Counted from the stretch's first letter, positions 35,796 to 44,014 are shown. The stretch: DNA of 64,000 bases from Roseivivax halotolerans (GCF_900115815.1 NZ_FOXV01000003.1:344130-408129); one strand, 5' to 3'. The notes: a model not told the origin generated them from the sequence alone. Numbers and translations are program-made.

Positions 35796-36416
35796 ATGCC
35801 TAAAACATATACCCTCACCCGCGAAGATAGCAAGAAGGCGCAATCCAGAGCCCACGAGCTTCAAAACAAACTCCGGAGCGGTGAAGCGCGGCGCTCCGCC
35901 GCCGCAATGATCGCGGCGGCTTTGATACAGGGAAGGAGCGCTATCGAGGCCCGCCAAACCGGCTCTGCCCTTCTGGAAATATCCTGGCCCCTCTACGAAC
36001 TTGAATTCGGCCAGGGCAATAGAATTCGCTTCGCTGGCGATGCTGAACACGCAAAAGCATTGACCCAGAAAATAGAGGCCATGCTGGGGGAGCACACTCC
36101 TGAAATGGTGGCGTCTCATTGGCTCGAAAGCGCGTTGGCCGTCCTTACCACGTGTCAGATCATGCTGGCGCGAAATGTCGAATTCCCTGGCCTGCCGCTT
36201 AAGATGCAAAGCCTTGCGGAGCGCAATCCGAGTGCGATCGGCGAGCTGATCGCGCTCATCAATGCGCCCGAGAGCGGCTTTTCTGACGTGGATCGCCTCA
36301 GGCTCTTGGAAGGCATGACGCCTACAAACCCGCCATCCGCTGTCGCGCGCCACGTCGCTGAGCTGCTTGAACGTGCGTTTAGGCAATCGAATGCAGGCGC
36401 GGAGGCGATCCAATGA
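35796..36416 (+). CDS. Hypothetical protein upstream of the primase-helicase
   Basis: The 206-aa protein (MPKTYTLTREDSKKAQSRAH...) is mostly helical and has a good ribosome binding site (GGAG, 8 nt before ATG). No catalytic motif or known family is apparent. Its stop codon overlaps the helicase start by 4 nt (ATGA), so the two are translationally coupled and probably act together in replication or its control. Confidence 0.7.
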   Translation: MPKTYTLTREDSKKAQSRAHELQNKLRSGEARRSAAAMIAAALIQGRSAIEARQTGSALLEISWPLYELEFGQGNRIRFAGDAEHAKALTQKIEAMLGEHTPEMVASHWLESALAVLTTCQIMLARNVEFPGLPLKMQSLAERNPSAIGELIALINAPESGFSDVDRLRLLEGMTPTNPPSAVARHVAELLERAFRQSNAGAEAIQ

Positions 36417-38563
36417 GTTCGGGGCACGCCACAGTAAGGCCCCGCTTCAACCTTTCCGGCACCGTGTGGAAGCAGGCAGAGAAAGAACGGAACTGGCTTT
36501 TGCACCGGGACAAGATACCCGTAAATCCCACGGGGGTGACCTCCGTGCACCGAGAGAAGGCCGCAACGCTAACCCACGAGGAAGCGCTTGATGCGCTTGC
36601 CCGCGTAGGCGAAGCGGGCGGATATGGCATCGGCTACTTGCCCCGCCCCGGTTCAGCTATGGTTGCCGTTGATATTGACGATGCATTCGACGCCGACGGG
36701 CTATTCCTTCGGCCAGAGATCGCGGCGCTTGTCGAAGACGCCGGAACCTATGTTGAAATCTCGCCGTCTGGCACCGGACTGCGTGGTCTGATCGCGCGAA
36801 GCGACGGAGACGAGAAGGTAAACGGTGCTGAACACGGGGGCGTCGGGCTATTCGCAGACGGAAAGAAGTTCTGCACCGTCACCGGTCACAACTACAACGG
36901 CGTTTGTGAGGTCAAAGAAGCTGCCACCTTTAAGGATCGTGTGCTGAGATATCGCGAGGAACACGGAGCGGCGAAGGGAAAGGCTGAGACCGGGGCCGAC
37001 GTGGACACGAGCGCACAGCGGCACCAGGAGTCCAACCGCTCGACCTGGCGGGGGATACCCACCCGGAACCGCGCCGCTGCACTCACAGAGGCGCTGCAGC
37101 GCGTCCCTGCGCCGGAAACTGACGACGAGTGGGTGCGGATTAGCGCTGCGATCCACAGCGCTAGCGACACTTTGGGCGAACACGTTGCCCAAGACATTTG
37201 GCAAAACTGGTGCGACGAGATCGGCGGGGACCAAAGCCAGAACGAAAAGCGCTGGGGGAGCTTCGACAGTTCTCAACAGGGTGGCGTCACGGTTGCCACG
37301 GTATTCTCGGAGGCCGAAAAGAACGGGTGGCGATCCGCGCCGCACGTGTTCAGCGCGATCGGGCCGGGAGACTTGGAAGCGCTGGGTATCAGCCCCAATG
37401 CATCGGGGCCAGCTTCCGGCAATATCTTCTTTCCCGCGTCCGACTTGCACGGCCAAGCCGTCCCGGCGAGACAATGGCTCGTTCCGGATATGATACCACG
37501 GGGGACCGTCACGCTTCTGGGTGGCGACGGGGGCACCGGCAAAAGCCTTCTCGCGCTGCAATTGGCCGTTGCGGTGGTGCTTGGCCAGAATTGGCTTGAA
37601 CGATCGGCTGCGAGCGGAAATGCGGTCTACCTATCCGCCGAGGACGACAGGGCCGAATTGCATCGGCGGCTAGACAAGATCACGCACGCAGCGGGGTCAT
37701 CGCTATCAGCCCTGGATAAGCTGTCATTGTGCAGCCTCGCCGGTAAGGATGCTCTACTCGCCACCGGGCCGGACAAAATGGGAAGGCTGAACACGTCGCC
37801 TCTGTTTCGTGCTGTGCAGCGCGCGGCGCTCCGTGAGAAGCCGTCGCTTATCGTTCTGGACACGCTCGCAGACTTGTTCCCGGGCAATGAAAACGACCGG
37901 GCGCAGGCGCGGCAATTCATCGGAATGCTGAGGGGGCTGGCAATGGCGACGGACAGCGCCGTGTTGCTTCTGGCGCACCCCAGCCAGCACGGGCTTTCGA
38001 CGGGGGCTGGAACCTCGGGCTCAACAGCTTGGAACGGCTCTGTCCGCTCACGCTTATATCTCGCGCGGGACACTCGGGACGGATACGAGCCAGACCCGGA
38101 CGCGCGAATGCTTAGCACGAAAAAGGCCAACTACGGCCCGGTCGGCGGGGAAATCCGCATCCGGTGGGATGACGGGGTGTTTGTGCCGATGCATTCCACG
38201 GGGGGCTCAGCCAGCGCGCCCGACGCGGAGGCCGAGCGCGTGTTCCTCAAATTGCTAAACGATTACCAAGCCAGGGGGCAGCACGTGAACGCAAAAGGGG
38301 GGTCCAATTATGCCCCATCCACATTCGCAAACGACTCGGATGCAGAGAACGTCCCCAAGCAAGCGTTCCGCCGCGCAATGCAGTCCCTGCTCAAGAAGGG
38401 GCGCATAGTCGAAGCTGAACACGGCTCCCCGACCAGATCGCGAAAGCACTTGGCGCTAGCATCAAGCAACGAGACCGAGACGAGCGATACAGGGGCCGCC
38501 GGAGAAAATGGGCTTTCAGACACCACGGGGGAGATCGAGCCCCGAGCGTTATCTAGCGAGTAA
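36413..38563 (+). CDS. Replication protein: primase-like N-terminus fused to RepA-like helicase
   Basis: The 716-aa protein has an N-terminal primase/polymerase-like part with the acidic pair in SAMVAVDIDDAFDADG and SPSGTGLRGLI. A PriCT-like helical part follows around 220-305 (DDEWVRISAAIHSASDTLGE). The C-terminal part is a RecA-fold hexameric helicase: Walker A GGDGGTGKS (371-378), Walker B SLIVLDTLADLFP (Asp near 483) and VLLLAHPSQHG. This matches replication proteins of satellites and integrative plasmids, as in P4 alpha, which has both activities. It is followed at once by tandem repeats that may be its origin. Confidence 0.88.
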   Translation: MSSGHATVRPRFNLSGTVWKQAEKERNWLLHRDKIPVNPTGVTSVHREKAATLTHEEALDALARVGEAGGYGIGYLPRPGSAMVAVDIDDAFDADGLFLRPEIAALVEDAGTYVEISPSGTGLRGLIARSDGDEKVNGAEHGGVGLFADGKKFCTVTGHNYNGVCEVKEAATFKDRVLRYREEHGAAKGKAETGADVDTSAQRHQESNRSTWRGIPTRNRAAALTEALQRVPAPETDDEWVRISAAIHSASDTLGEHVAQDIWQNWCDEIGGDQSQNEKRWGSFDSSQQGGVTVATVFSEAEKNGWRSAPHVFSAIGPGDLEALGISPNASGPASGNIFFPASDLHGQAVPARQWLVPDMIPRGTVTLLGGDGGTGKSLLALQLAVAVVLGQNWLERSAASGNAVYLSAEDDRAELHRRLDKITHAAGSSLSALDKLSLCSLAGKDALLATGPDKMGRLNTSPLFRAVQRAALREKPSLIVLDTLADLFPGNENDRAQARQFIGMLRGLAMATDSAVLLLAHPSQHGLSTGAGTSGSTAWNGSVRSRLYLARDTRDGYEPDPDARMLSTKKANYGPVGGEIRIRWDDGVFVPMHSTGGSASAPDAEAERVFLKLLNDYQARGQHVNAKGGSNYAPSTFANDSDAENVPKQAFRRAMQSLLKKGRIVEAEHGSPTRSRKHLALASSNETETSDTGAAGENGLSDTTGEIEPRALSSE

Positions 38564-38591
38564 CTAAGTCAGTCAGTTTCAAGTTGGTCGA

Positions 38592-38631
38592 GGGGGTGGG
38601 ACACCCAAACCCAAAGGGGTGTTCCACCCCC
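38592..38631 (+). terminator. Strong GC-rich hairpin after the helicase gene
   Basis: GGGGGTGGGACACCC (38592-38606) pairs with 38617-38631 in a 15-bp stem with one G-T pair and a 10-nt loop, 28 bp after the stop codon. There is no T tract, so it could be a terminator or a structural part of the replication origin. The next 75 bases are extremely G-rich on the plus strand. Confidence 0.5.
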
Positions 38632-38650
38632 TGGGGGGTATAAGGGGGGG

Positions 38651-38705
38651 GGGCGGAAGGTGGGTCGGAACGGGGTCGGAAGGGGGTTGGCAGGGGGTCG
38701 GAAGC
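38651..38705 (+). repeat. Five tandem 11-bp repeats (candidate iterons/origin)
   Basis: GGGTCGGAA-type units start at 38651, 38662, 38673, 38684 and 38695, exactly 11 bp apart. Three are identical over GGGTCGGAA, one reads GGGTTGGCA, and the first lacks the T. They lie just downstream of the helicase gene and are followed by an AT-rich stretch (38735-38815). This layout of phased repeats, then AT-rich DNA, beside the replication gene resembles an iteron-type origin. G-quadruplex formation is an alternative explanation of the G runs. Confidence 0.6.
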
Positions 38706-38978
38706 CGGGCGCAACAGCCTCGATAGCTCGGAAACTAGAGGCTAACTAAGACAAATATCGCCAAAACTAGTGTTTATATCACTATGATCTTGTGCCTGAA
38801 TACAACGCAAGCTTTCCAATCAGCTTCTCTACAGCGGCCATTCGCATAACGGGCAGCGAGCAAGAACTTTAAGCTAGTTGCGATCTCATAGATCAACCTT
38901 GCCTGTCGCGCCTACAGCTACCCGCTATAAGACACCGAAGCCCAGGACGCGAACCGCAGCGAGTACATTAGTGATGCA

Positions 38979-39746
38979 TCACCCGTACGGCATGAAGATC
39001 GCCCTTGGGTGCGCCATGCCGTAGTTTGGCCAGTGCAGCTTATGCCTACGATCACCCACTGAAATCCCGCTGCCGCAGCGGATAAATCTGCCCCCCGAAA
39101 TCAAAGCTGTACCAAGATTTGTTGAGGTGGGATTGAACCTAAATTCCTGCCCAAGTATCGAACACTGTCCTTCTATTTCAGCAACTTCTTTTCGCAGATC
39201 TAGTTGAAAGTAGCTACTCCCCCGTACTTTCTGAACGCGCAAAAAGTTGGTTCGGAAGTCAACGTCCCATTTATCACCCGAATTTACCATCAGGTCGTTT
39301 TTTTCAACCAATATATCAGGCCACATATCTTCTTTTGGAATATATATATCAAGTAGAGCCTGACCGTCGTCCAACGAATACTGGATAATTGGTGTCTCGT
39401 AGTACGAGAAGATGACCGGAGTATCAATGAAAGTGTTCGAACCAACCATAAAAGAAGTGGTGTCGGCATCACTTCCAAGTTCACCTCGAACTTTTCCCGC
39501 GAGCTTATTACATGGATTTTCCTTAAGCGCGTAGCAACGCTCACGACGCATCTTACCAAGGCTACGATGGCAAGTTGGGCATAATGCAATCATTTCATTG
39601 GGATCATGATGCGGCTGCTCAGAAAATTGAACAATGTGGTGATACTCAAGGATTGGAGAACCGCATTTCGCGCATCCAAAGTACGCTTCTTGCCGCAGTT
39701 GTCGCCGCACCTCCGCCGGAATATGTCGGCTCACCTTACCGTCCAT
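38979..39746 (-). CDS. HNH endonuclease with an uncharacterised C-terminal domain
   Basis: The 255-aa protein has an HNH domain in its first 65 residues: zinc pair Cys25-Cys28 (GCAKCGS), catalytic His36/His37 in LEYHHIVQFSE, Asn50 and the second pair Cys56/Cys59 with His60 (CPTCHRS). The remaining ~185 aa (HRSLGKM... to the end) has no family I recognise; it may be a DNA- or modification-binding domain. The start is the ATG with AGAAGG 8 nt upstream. It is AT-rich compared with the chromosome. It may be a stand-alone restriction or defence nuclease. Confidence 0.85.
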   Translation of the reverse strand: MDGKVSRHIPAEVRRQLRQEAYFGCAKCGSPILEYHHIVQFSEQPHHDPNEMIALCPTCHRSLGKMRRERCYALKENPCNKLAGKVRGELGSDADTTSFMVGSNTFIDTPVIFSYYETPIIQYSLDDGQALLDIYIPKEDMWPDILVEKNDLMVNSGDKWDVDFRTNFLRVQKVRGSSYFQLDLRKEVAEIEGQCSILGQEFRFNPTSTNLGTALISGGRFIRCGSGISVGDRRHKLHWPNYGMAHPRAIFMPYG

Positions 39747-40013
39747 GCCCAACCTTCTCATTGAAAATGCAATCCATAAATTCCGCCTCATGATATAAGC
39801 AGCGAGCGAGTTTTGCAGGCTACACAGCAACAGCTGATCGTCCACAGCGTTGGTAACAGATAGCAAGCCGTTCAAATGTTTTGCCGCCAGTATAAATGCT
39901 CAAATGGCGATTTTAAAGTTGCGTGCCGCGTTCCTGAGATGGAAATGCGGAATCGCTCGCAATCTGGCCACAAGGCTAAGCGCTACGGGTGACTAGGAGG
40001 CCCAGCGAGGCCC

Positions 40014-40454
40014 TCAATTCGTTTCCGGCACGGCGCTAGGGTGAGTCCGAAATCGGTTGCGCGGCGGGCGCAGCTTGCCCTTGAGATAAAGCCTGCCCGC
40101 AGCCGCAGATCCAGGAGCGCGCTCAATGCCTTCATGTACGCGGCATCTGTCAGAGCCCCGGACGCATGCTTGACGACACCGAGCACCCGTCCGCGTTTCG
40201 GCGGTGCATCGTGGCGCGTTCGCCAAACCGGCTTGCAAGGCTTCCACGGGGGGCGTGCCCCAAGAATATCCACCGCATGCCTTCCGGTGGAGCCCAGCCG
40301 CGCGGCACTGCATCACTTTACGCGCCGCAGCTCTTGCCTCGTGGTGCCAATCCTCGCGCGAGCGAGCTTTAGGGTCGATCGCATCCGGGTCGGGCCGACC
40401 AGACTGCCCACGGGTCAGATCACCTATTCGGCGGTTTGTGGTCTTGTCGCGCAT
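40014..40454 (-). CDS. Small Cys-rich prophage-type protein (HGG-motif family)
   Basis: The protein of about 146 aa ends in a segment RCTAETRTGARCRQACVRGS and then DRCRVHEG. This resembles the CxAxTRxGxxC...RCRxHGG motif found in many short phage and genomic-island proteins. The GG is replaced by EG here. Function is unknown. The start is uncertain: ATG at 40454 is chosen, but the frame is open up to 40499. Confidence 0.6.
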   Translation of the reverse strand: MRDKTTNRRIGDLTRGQSGRPDPDAIDPKARSREDWHHEARAAARKVMQCRAAGLHRKACGGYSWGTPPVEALQAGLANAPRCTAETRTGARCRQACVRGSDRCRVHEGIERAPGSAAAGRLYLKGKLRPPRNRFRTHPSAVPETN

Positions 40455-41017
40455 GTCAGTTTTGCCCCGCGCCAGCACTGTCGCCATACAAGATACCACA
40501 TCGTCTCACTATTCGCACCTTGCGCCTCTAGGGGCGATCTTTGCAAAGCCGTGCAATACGACACTAAGCTTTTAACTATGTAGGAGATTAATTTTGGGGG
40601 TCTTCGCAAACTGTGTTGGTCGGCTCAGCGGGACGTTTCCGCCGTTCGCAGCAACTGCTCAGCTTGCACTCCACTGAAAAATCACTCGGACGGAACGGTG
40701 GAGAGCTGCCATTCGCCGTGGGGTGGGGGGTCAAACGAACCTCCAAGGAGCGCAACCAAACGGACCAAGCACTCGTCACAGAAGACTTTCGATAAAGTTT
40801 CTATTTGGAAAAACCACGAAGAAAGGAAATCCGTCAGTCACAATGTACAATTCGGTAAACGTGGCAGAAAGACGATCTGGGAGTGTTTGCGGTGATCTGC
40901 GTCAAGCTAAAATCCGCGAGAAATCAAGACGACACATGAATATAGATCAATGTGATCTCCTTATCGCCAGGCCGGAGTGAGACAAAGTGGAAGTTTGCCC
41001 CATGATCTGAATGAGAG
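40455..41017. other. No supported gene; possible decayed sequence
   Basis: This 560-bp stretch holds only short, low-quality open frames on both strands and no clear ribosome binding sites. It includes the 3' end region of the DUF4276 gene at its right edge. It may be remnant DNA between cargo genes. Confidence 0.45.
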
Positions 41018-41680
41018 TCACAATCTCTCGATACTTTTTAGCCACACATCGAACCCCGGGCATTCCTTGCGGATTTTATCAACTCCAATCCCCTCGGAAA
41101 TTAACTCTCCATTCACTACCTTATTATACCCACTGTGAATGGATATCAGCCTTTTACTTGGTGCGGTGAGCGCGCCGTTGTTGATATCTTCAGGCGTCTC
41201 GTAGGAATTCCTTATTTCCCAAAGTTTCGGCAAATGCTCATCGCCGATAAGCGACGATATCACTTCAACGTCCGAAAATAAAAGCGCCTCAAACTCATGC
41301 ATTTGAACGTAGGGAATAAATCTTTCGGAGAGATCTTCGCCGATTTTATCACGAACTTGACTCTCGAACTCTTCCATAAATATCCACGCCTTCTCCTGCG
41401 AGTTTGATCCACCACGGCAGGCTTCGCTATATCCAGGGAAATCACTATCCATCCTGAAGTAATCAAAGAATGTAGTGCAGAACACCGCCCGATCGGTTTT
41501 TAAGGTCAGCTTTACATCAAGCAATACTCTGGCGAAGTTAACATTCCCCCCTTTGCGACCAGGGCGACCAAGCAATGAAGGCGAAGCATATATCTGCTTT
41601 GGGGCAAGATATGGTGACAAAACCTTCTTGACAAACGCCTCCTCAGTCTGCCCTTCGCAGATAACAATAACTCTACTCAT
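41018..41680 (-). CDS. DUF4276 family protein, Toprim-like nuclease candidate
   Basis: The 220-aa protein starts MSRVIVICEGQTEEAFVKKV. The EGQTEE motif (9-14) is the acidic first loop of Toprim-like domains. Later come Asp73/Asp78/Asp80 (FDYFRMDSDFPG) and the DUF4276 hallmark HEFEALLFSD (128-137). Related Toprim domains serve as the effector half of ATPase-coupled systems such as OLD nucleases and PARIS (DUF4435). The gene overlaps the upstream AAA ATPase by 8 nt, so the two are co-translated and probably act as one complex. Defence function is inferred. Confidence 0.85.
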   Translation of the reverse strand: MSRVIVICEGQTEEAFVKKVLSPYLAPKQIYASPSLLGRPGRKGGNVNFARVLLDVKLTLKTDRAVFCTTFFDYFRMDSDFPGYSEACRGGSNSQEKAWIFMEEFESQVRDKIGEDLSERFIPYVQMHEFEALLFSDVEVISSLIGDEHLPKLWEIRNSYETPEDINNGALTAPSKRLISIHSGYNKVVNGELISEGIGVDKIRKECPGFDVWLKSIERL

Positions 41681-42797
41681 GTCCAGGACGCCCGCCGAGG
41701 ATATTTTTATTCCAAAGTTCTCCGAGAGAGTACTCTTCAAGCCAATCCTGCAAAAGATCAGCATCCAGTTTCCCAAAGGTGCTGCTGCCACCATCACGCT
41801 CAACAATTAGGATATTTTCTGGTGAAAAATGGTTCACCAACTCTGTAGACTGAGTTGATGTAATAACTTGCATTCGATTGGACGCACTTTGAAAAAGAGA
41901 GGCCAGCAGTGTAATGGCGTAAGGGTGGAGTCCCAATTCTGGCTCATCAATAATAATGGTCGAGGGTGGATCGGGCTGGAGTAATGCCGTAGCCAAGCAG
42001 ATAAATCTAATTGATCCGTCCGATAGTTGGGACGGCCAGAGAATGTAGTCACTTCCTTTTTGGCGCCACCGAAGATTTATTTGTTGTTCTTGGCTTGGCA
42101 ACTCTCTTGGCTCAAGGTGGAAATCATCAAAAAACGGTATTGCTAGAGAAATCGTATCTACAATGCTCTTGTAGCAACGTTTATTTTTCTTCTTTAGGCG
42201 ATACAAAAAAGCAGCGAGGTTCGCAGCGTCGTGTCGCAAGAATAGATTGTCATCTTCCGCGCCATATCTTTTTACCAAGGCGGTGTCGCTAGTGTCGTGG
42301 AAGTGATAGATCTGCCAGTGCGATATAGACTCGTAGGCATATGATATCATATCGCCCTCAGTCCCAGTGAACTCTCGCTCGTAATGAGATTTTGGGAGTT
42401 TTGCCTCTGCGTGCCCATTCCCCAAGTTTATCCACTTTTCCCCGTAGCGCCCATTAAAATAAATATCCTCACTTAGGAATATAAGTCCACCATTATCTAC
42501 GGGTACTAATTTAAAGTCATACCCGTTTAGACCAAATCTAATTTTCGAACGAATTTCTTGACTATGCTTTATACCGTAGCTTAGGAGGCGGTCAGCGCCG
42601 CCCTGCTGACCAGACCAGACTTGAAGGTTTCCCTTCATCATCTCGGATAGTAACTTGAAGAATGCCACAAAACTGCTTTTTCCTGCGCCATTGGCACCCA
42701 AAACAACATTGAGTCCCGTTAACTCAATTTCTTGTGTTTGATCAATAGACTTGAATCCCGAGATAAAAATCTTGCTGATAGTTTTTCTTTTATCCAT
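41673..42797 (-). CDS. AAA/ABC-type ATPase partner of the DUF4276 protein
   Basis: The 374-aa ATPase resembles RecF/OLD/AAA_21 proteins. It has Walker A GANGAGKSS (34-42), the ABC-like signature LSDGSIRF (258-265), Walker B TIIIDEPELGLHP (280-292) and a switch ITSTQS (312-317). A large, divergent middle insert lies between the P-loop and the signature, typical of SMC/Rad50-like sensors. The start is the ATG after GGAGGG (42797). Base composition is clearly AT-rich. Paired with the DUF4276 protein it looks like an ATP-driven sensor with a nuclease-like effector. Confidence 0.88.
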   Translation of the reverse strand: MDKRKTISKIFISGFKSIDQTQEIELTGLNVVLGANGAGKSSFVAFFKLLSEMMKGNLQVWSGQQGGADRLLSYGIKHSQEIRSKIRFGLNGYDFKLVPVDNGGLIFLSEDIYFNGRYGEKWINLGNGHAEAKLPKSHYEREFTGTEGDMISYAYESISHWQIYHFHDTSDTALVKRYGAEDDNLFLRHDAANLAAFLYRLKKKNKRCYKSIVDTISLAIPFFDDFHLEPRELPSQEQQINLRWRQKGSDYILWPSQLSDGSIRFICLATALLQPDPPSTIIIDEPELGLHPYAITLLASLFQSASNRMQVITSTQSTELVNHFSPENILIVERDGGSSTFGKLDADLLQDWLEEYSLGELWNKNILGGRPGHE

Positions 42798-43369
42798 CCC
42801 AAGCCCTCCATGTGTCCACTTCACATCCGATGCAACGTGAGATGTTAGCGCCGCACCATAACGCTATCTTTTGCATATGATGAAAAGTATCAAAAATGTC
42901 CATGCAGGCTCTTGAAGCTCGTGATGTTTCACGCACCTAATGTCGTCGTCCCACAGGTCAGGCGCGATCATGTCGAGCGGGTGAAGGGAATTACAGCTCC
43001 AAATTGCTGCATCGCAGCAGTCGTTTGGCAGCTTGGAAGGCTGCTTTGGCCTGGCAGCGAAAGGCGTGCCCATGCTGCAACTGCGGAGCCGTGACGGTGG
43101 ACGCGGTCAGTTTGGGCTCGAAGCTGACGTCTGACCACAGTAGCACCAAGCGTATGAGGCAAGCATCATTTCTGCTGGTTGCATCCCTTCCATCCGGACT
43201 TCCAGCCACCAGATGTAGCCATTCAGGTTCTTTATAACTGGCCCGGAGAAGGTCTTGATGCAGCTGCCGTAGAGGGCGTGCAGCGAGTTCACATTGCGGA
43301 CACCCCCTAATTTTAGGTTGGCGTACCCAATTTTGGTCTCGCTGCATTACAACTAAAACCGTGGCGAAT
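42798..43369. other. No supported gene; promoter of the ATPase operon and unassigned sequence
   Basis: The left part should hold the promoter of the ATPase-DUF4276 pair. The rest (about 42960-43320) has short open frames on both strands without good starts or known domains and may be debris. It ends with an AATTTAGGGG copy (43367-43376) like the repeats by the attachment sites. Confidence 0.45.
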
Positions 43370-43798
43370 TTAGGGGTGCCAGGGGGGTAAAGCGCGGGTG
43401 TTCGCCCGGTTCGACTCCTGCCACACCCACCGGGCAAGAAAGAAGCCAACGGCAGCGCCCGCGAGCGTAGGAGCGGAACTTATGTGCCCGTCACTCTGCA
43501 CGAGCGCCACAATTGCGCCAAGCAGTATGGCTACGAAGAATAAAGCGACAGCCAACGCCCGAAGAAGCCACTTCGACAAGGCAGGCTTCTGCGCCACGTG
43601 GAAAATGCCAGAGAAATCCAAGCGCCTCGACCACAGAGCCCAGGCTGTAAGACCCATACTGGCCCCGGCAGCGATGCGTTCGGGGCTTAGGCACGGCCCC
43701 ATTCGGCAAATGCTGTTGTCGTATCTGTCCAACTGAACGCCCGACACGATCAGCCAAACCGCCAGCATCGACATGATAACCGCAACAATTATCCGCAT
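43370..43798 (-). CDS. Small hypothetical membrane protein
   Basis: The 142-aa protein has four hydrophobic segments: VAVIMSMLAVWLIVSGVQL at the start, AAGASMGLTAWALW, LRALAVALFFVAILLGAIVA and PTLAGAAVGFFLARWVW. GGGGACGAA precedes the ATG. It is the last gene before the right attachment site and its end carries one of the TTTAGGGG repeats, so it belongs to the element. No family is recognised; it could be a membrane effector or a remnant. Confidence 0.55.
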   Translation of the reverse strand: MRIIVAVIMSMLAVWLIVSGVQLDRYDNSICRMGPCLSPERIAAGASMGLTAWALWSRRLDFSGIFHVAQKPALSKWLLRALAVALFFVAILLGAIVALVQSDGHISSAPTLAGAAVGFFLARWVWQESNRANTRALPPWHP

Positions 43799-43857
43799 TT
43801 CGTCCCCGCTTGTTTCCGACGCACGCTAGTCCGGGGGTTTCCGCGCGCAAGCGAAGC

Positions 43858-43920
43858 GAATTTAGGGGCGATTTAGGGGCAGTGAGCCCAGCAATCAAAA
43901 TTGTCGTTTAATTTTAGGGG
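43858..43920. repeat. TTTAGGGG arm-type motifs, right end
   Basis: AATTTAGGGGCG and GATTTAGGGGCA lie 11 bp apart at 43859 and 43870, and ATTTTAGGGG is at 43911-43920, just before attR. Another copy is at 43367-43376. With the left-end copies these form a set of direct repeats flanking both attachment sites, as expected for integrase arm sites. Confidence 0.55.
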
Positions 43921-43923
43921 TGT

Positions 43924-43938
43924 ATGGCGGAGAGGAAG
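43924..43938. repeat. Right attachment site (attR), 15-bp direct repeat
   Basis: It is identical to 33353-33367. It covers the CCA, discriminator and acceptor 3' strand of tRNA-Ser(GGA), the typical target of P4-type integrases. Confidence 0.88.
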
Positions 43939-44014
43939 GGATTCGAACCCTCGAGACGGTTTCCCGCCTACACACTTTCCAGGCGTGCGCCTTCGACCAC
44001 TCGGCCACCTCTCC
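43925..44014 (-). tRNA. tRNA-Ser (anticodon GGA)
   Basis: The 90-nt minus-strand gene has a perfect 7-bp acceptor stem (GGAGAGG/CCTCTCC), D-arm GCCGAGTGG, anticodon loop CTGGAAA (GGA reads UCC and UCU), a long variable arm, T-loop GGTTCGAATCC and encoded CCA. It stays intact because the element restored its 3' end on integration; the displaced copy remains at 33353. Confidence 0.97.

Larger units (their letters stand above)
33353..43938. mobile_element. 10.6-kb integrative element in tRNA-Ser(GGA), satellite- or plasmid-like
   Basis: The element lies between perfect 15-bp copies of a sequence that is the 3' end of tRNA-Ser(GGA) (33353-33367 and 43924-43938). It holds a P4-type integrase, AlpA regulator, primase/helicase with tandem repeats, and AT-rich cargo genes (HNH, DUF4276 + AAA ATPase) unlike the surrounding GC-rich DNA. 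Short TTTAGGGG repeats occur just inside both ends. There are no recognisable capsid, tail, portal, terminase, relaxase or conjugation genes, so it depends on a helper phage, is a self-replicating integrative plasmid, or is partly decayed. Confidence 0.88.

Noticed and set aside
38641..38700. G-rich tract as a low-complexity sequencing artefact
   Set aside because: The 11-bp period with recognisable units argues for a real repeat, so it is kept as a feature, though G-quadruplex formation remains possible.
40588..40980. Several short plus- and minus-strand frames in the element
   Set aside because: All overlap each other in different frames, lack ribosome binding sites and match no known domain; treated as non-coding.
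42864..43449. Overlapping frames right of the ATPase gene
   Set aside because: Composition and starts are poor, and none shows a domain. They may be debris of the element.
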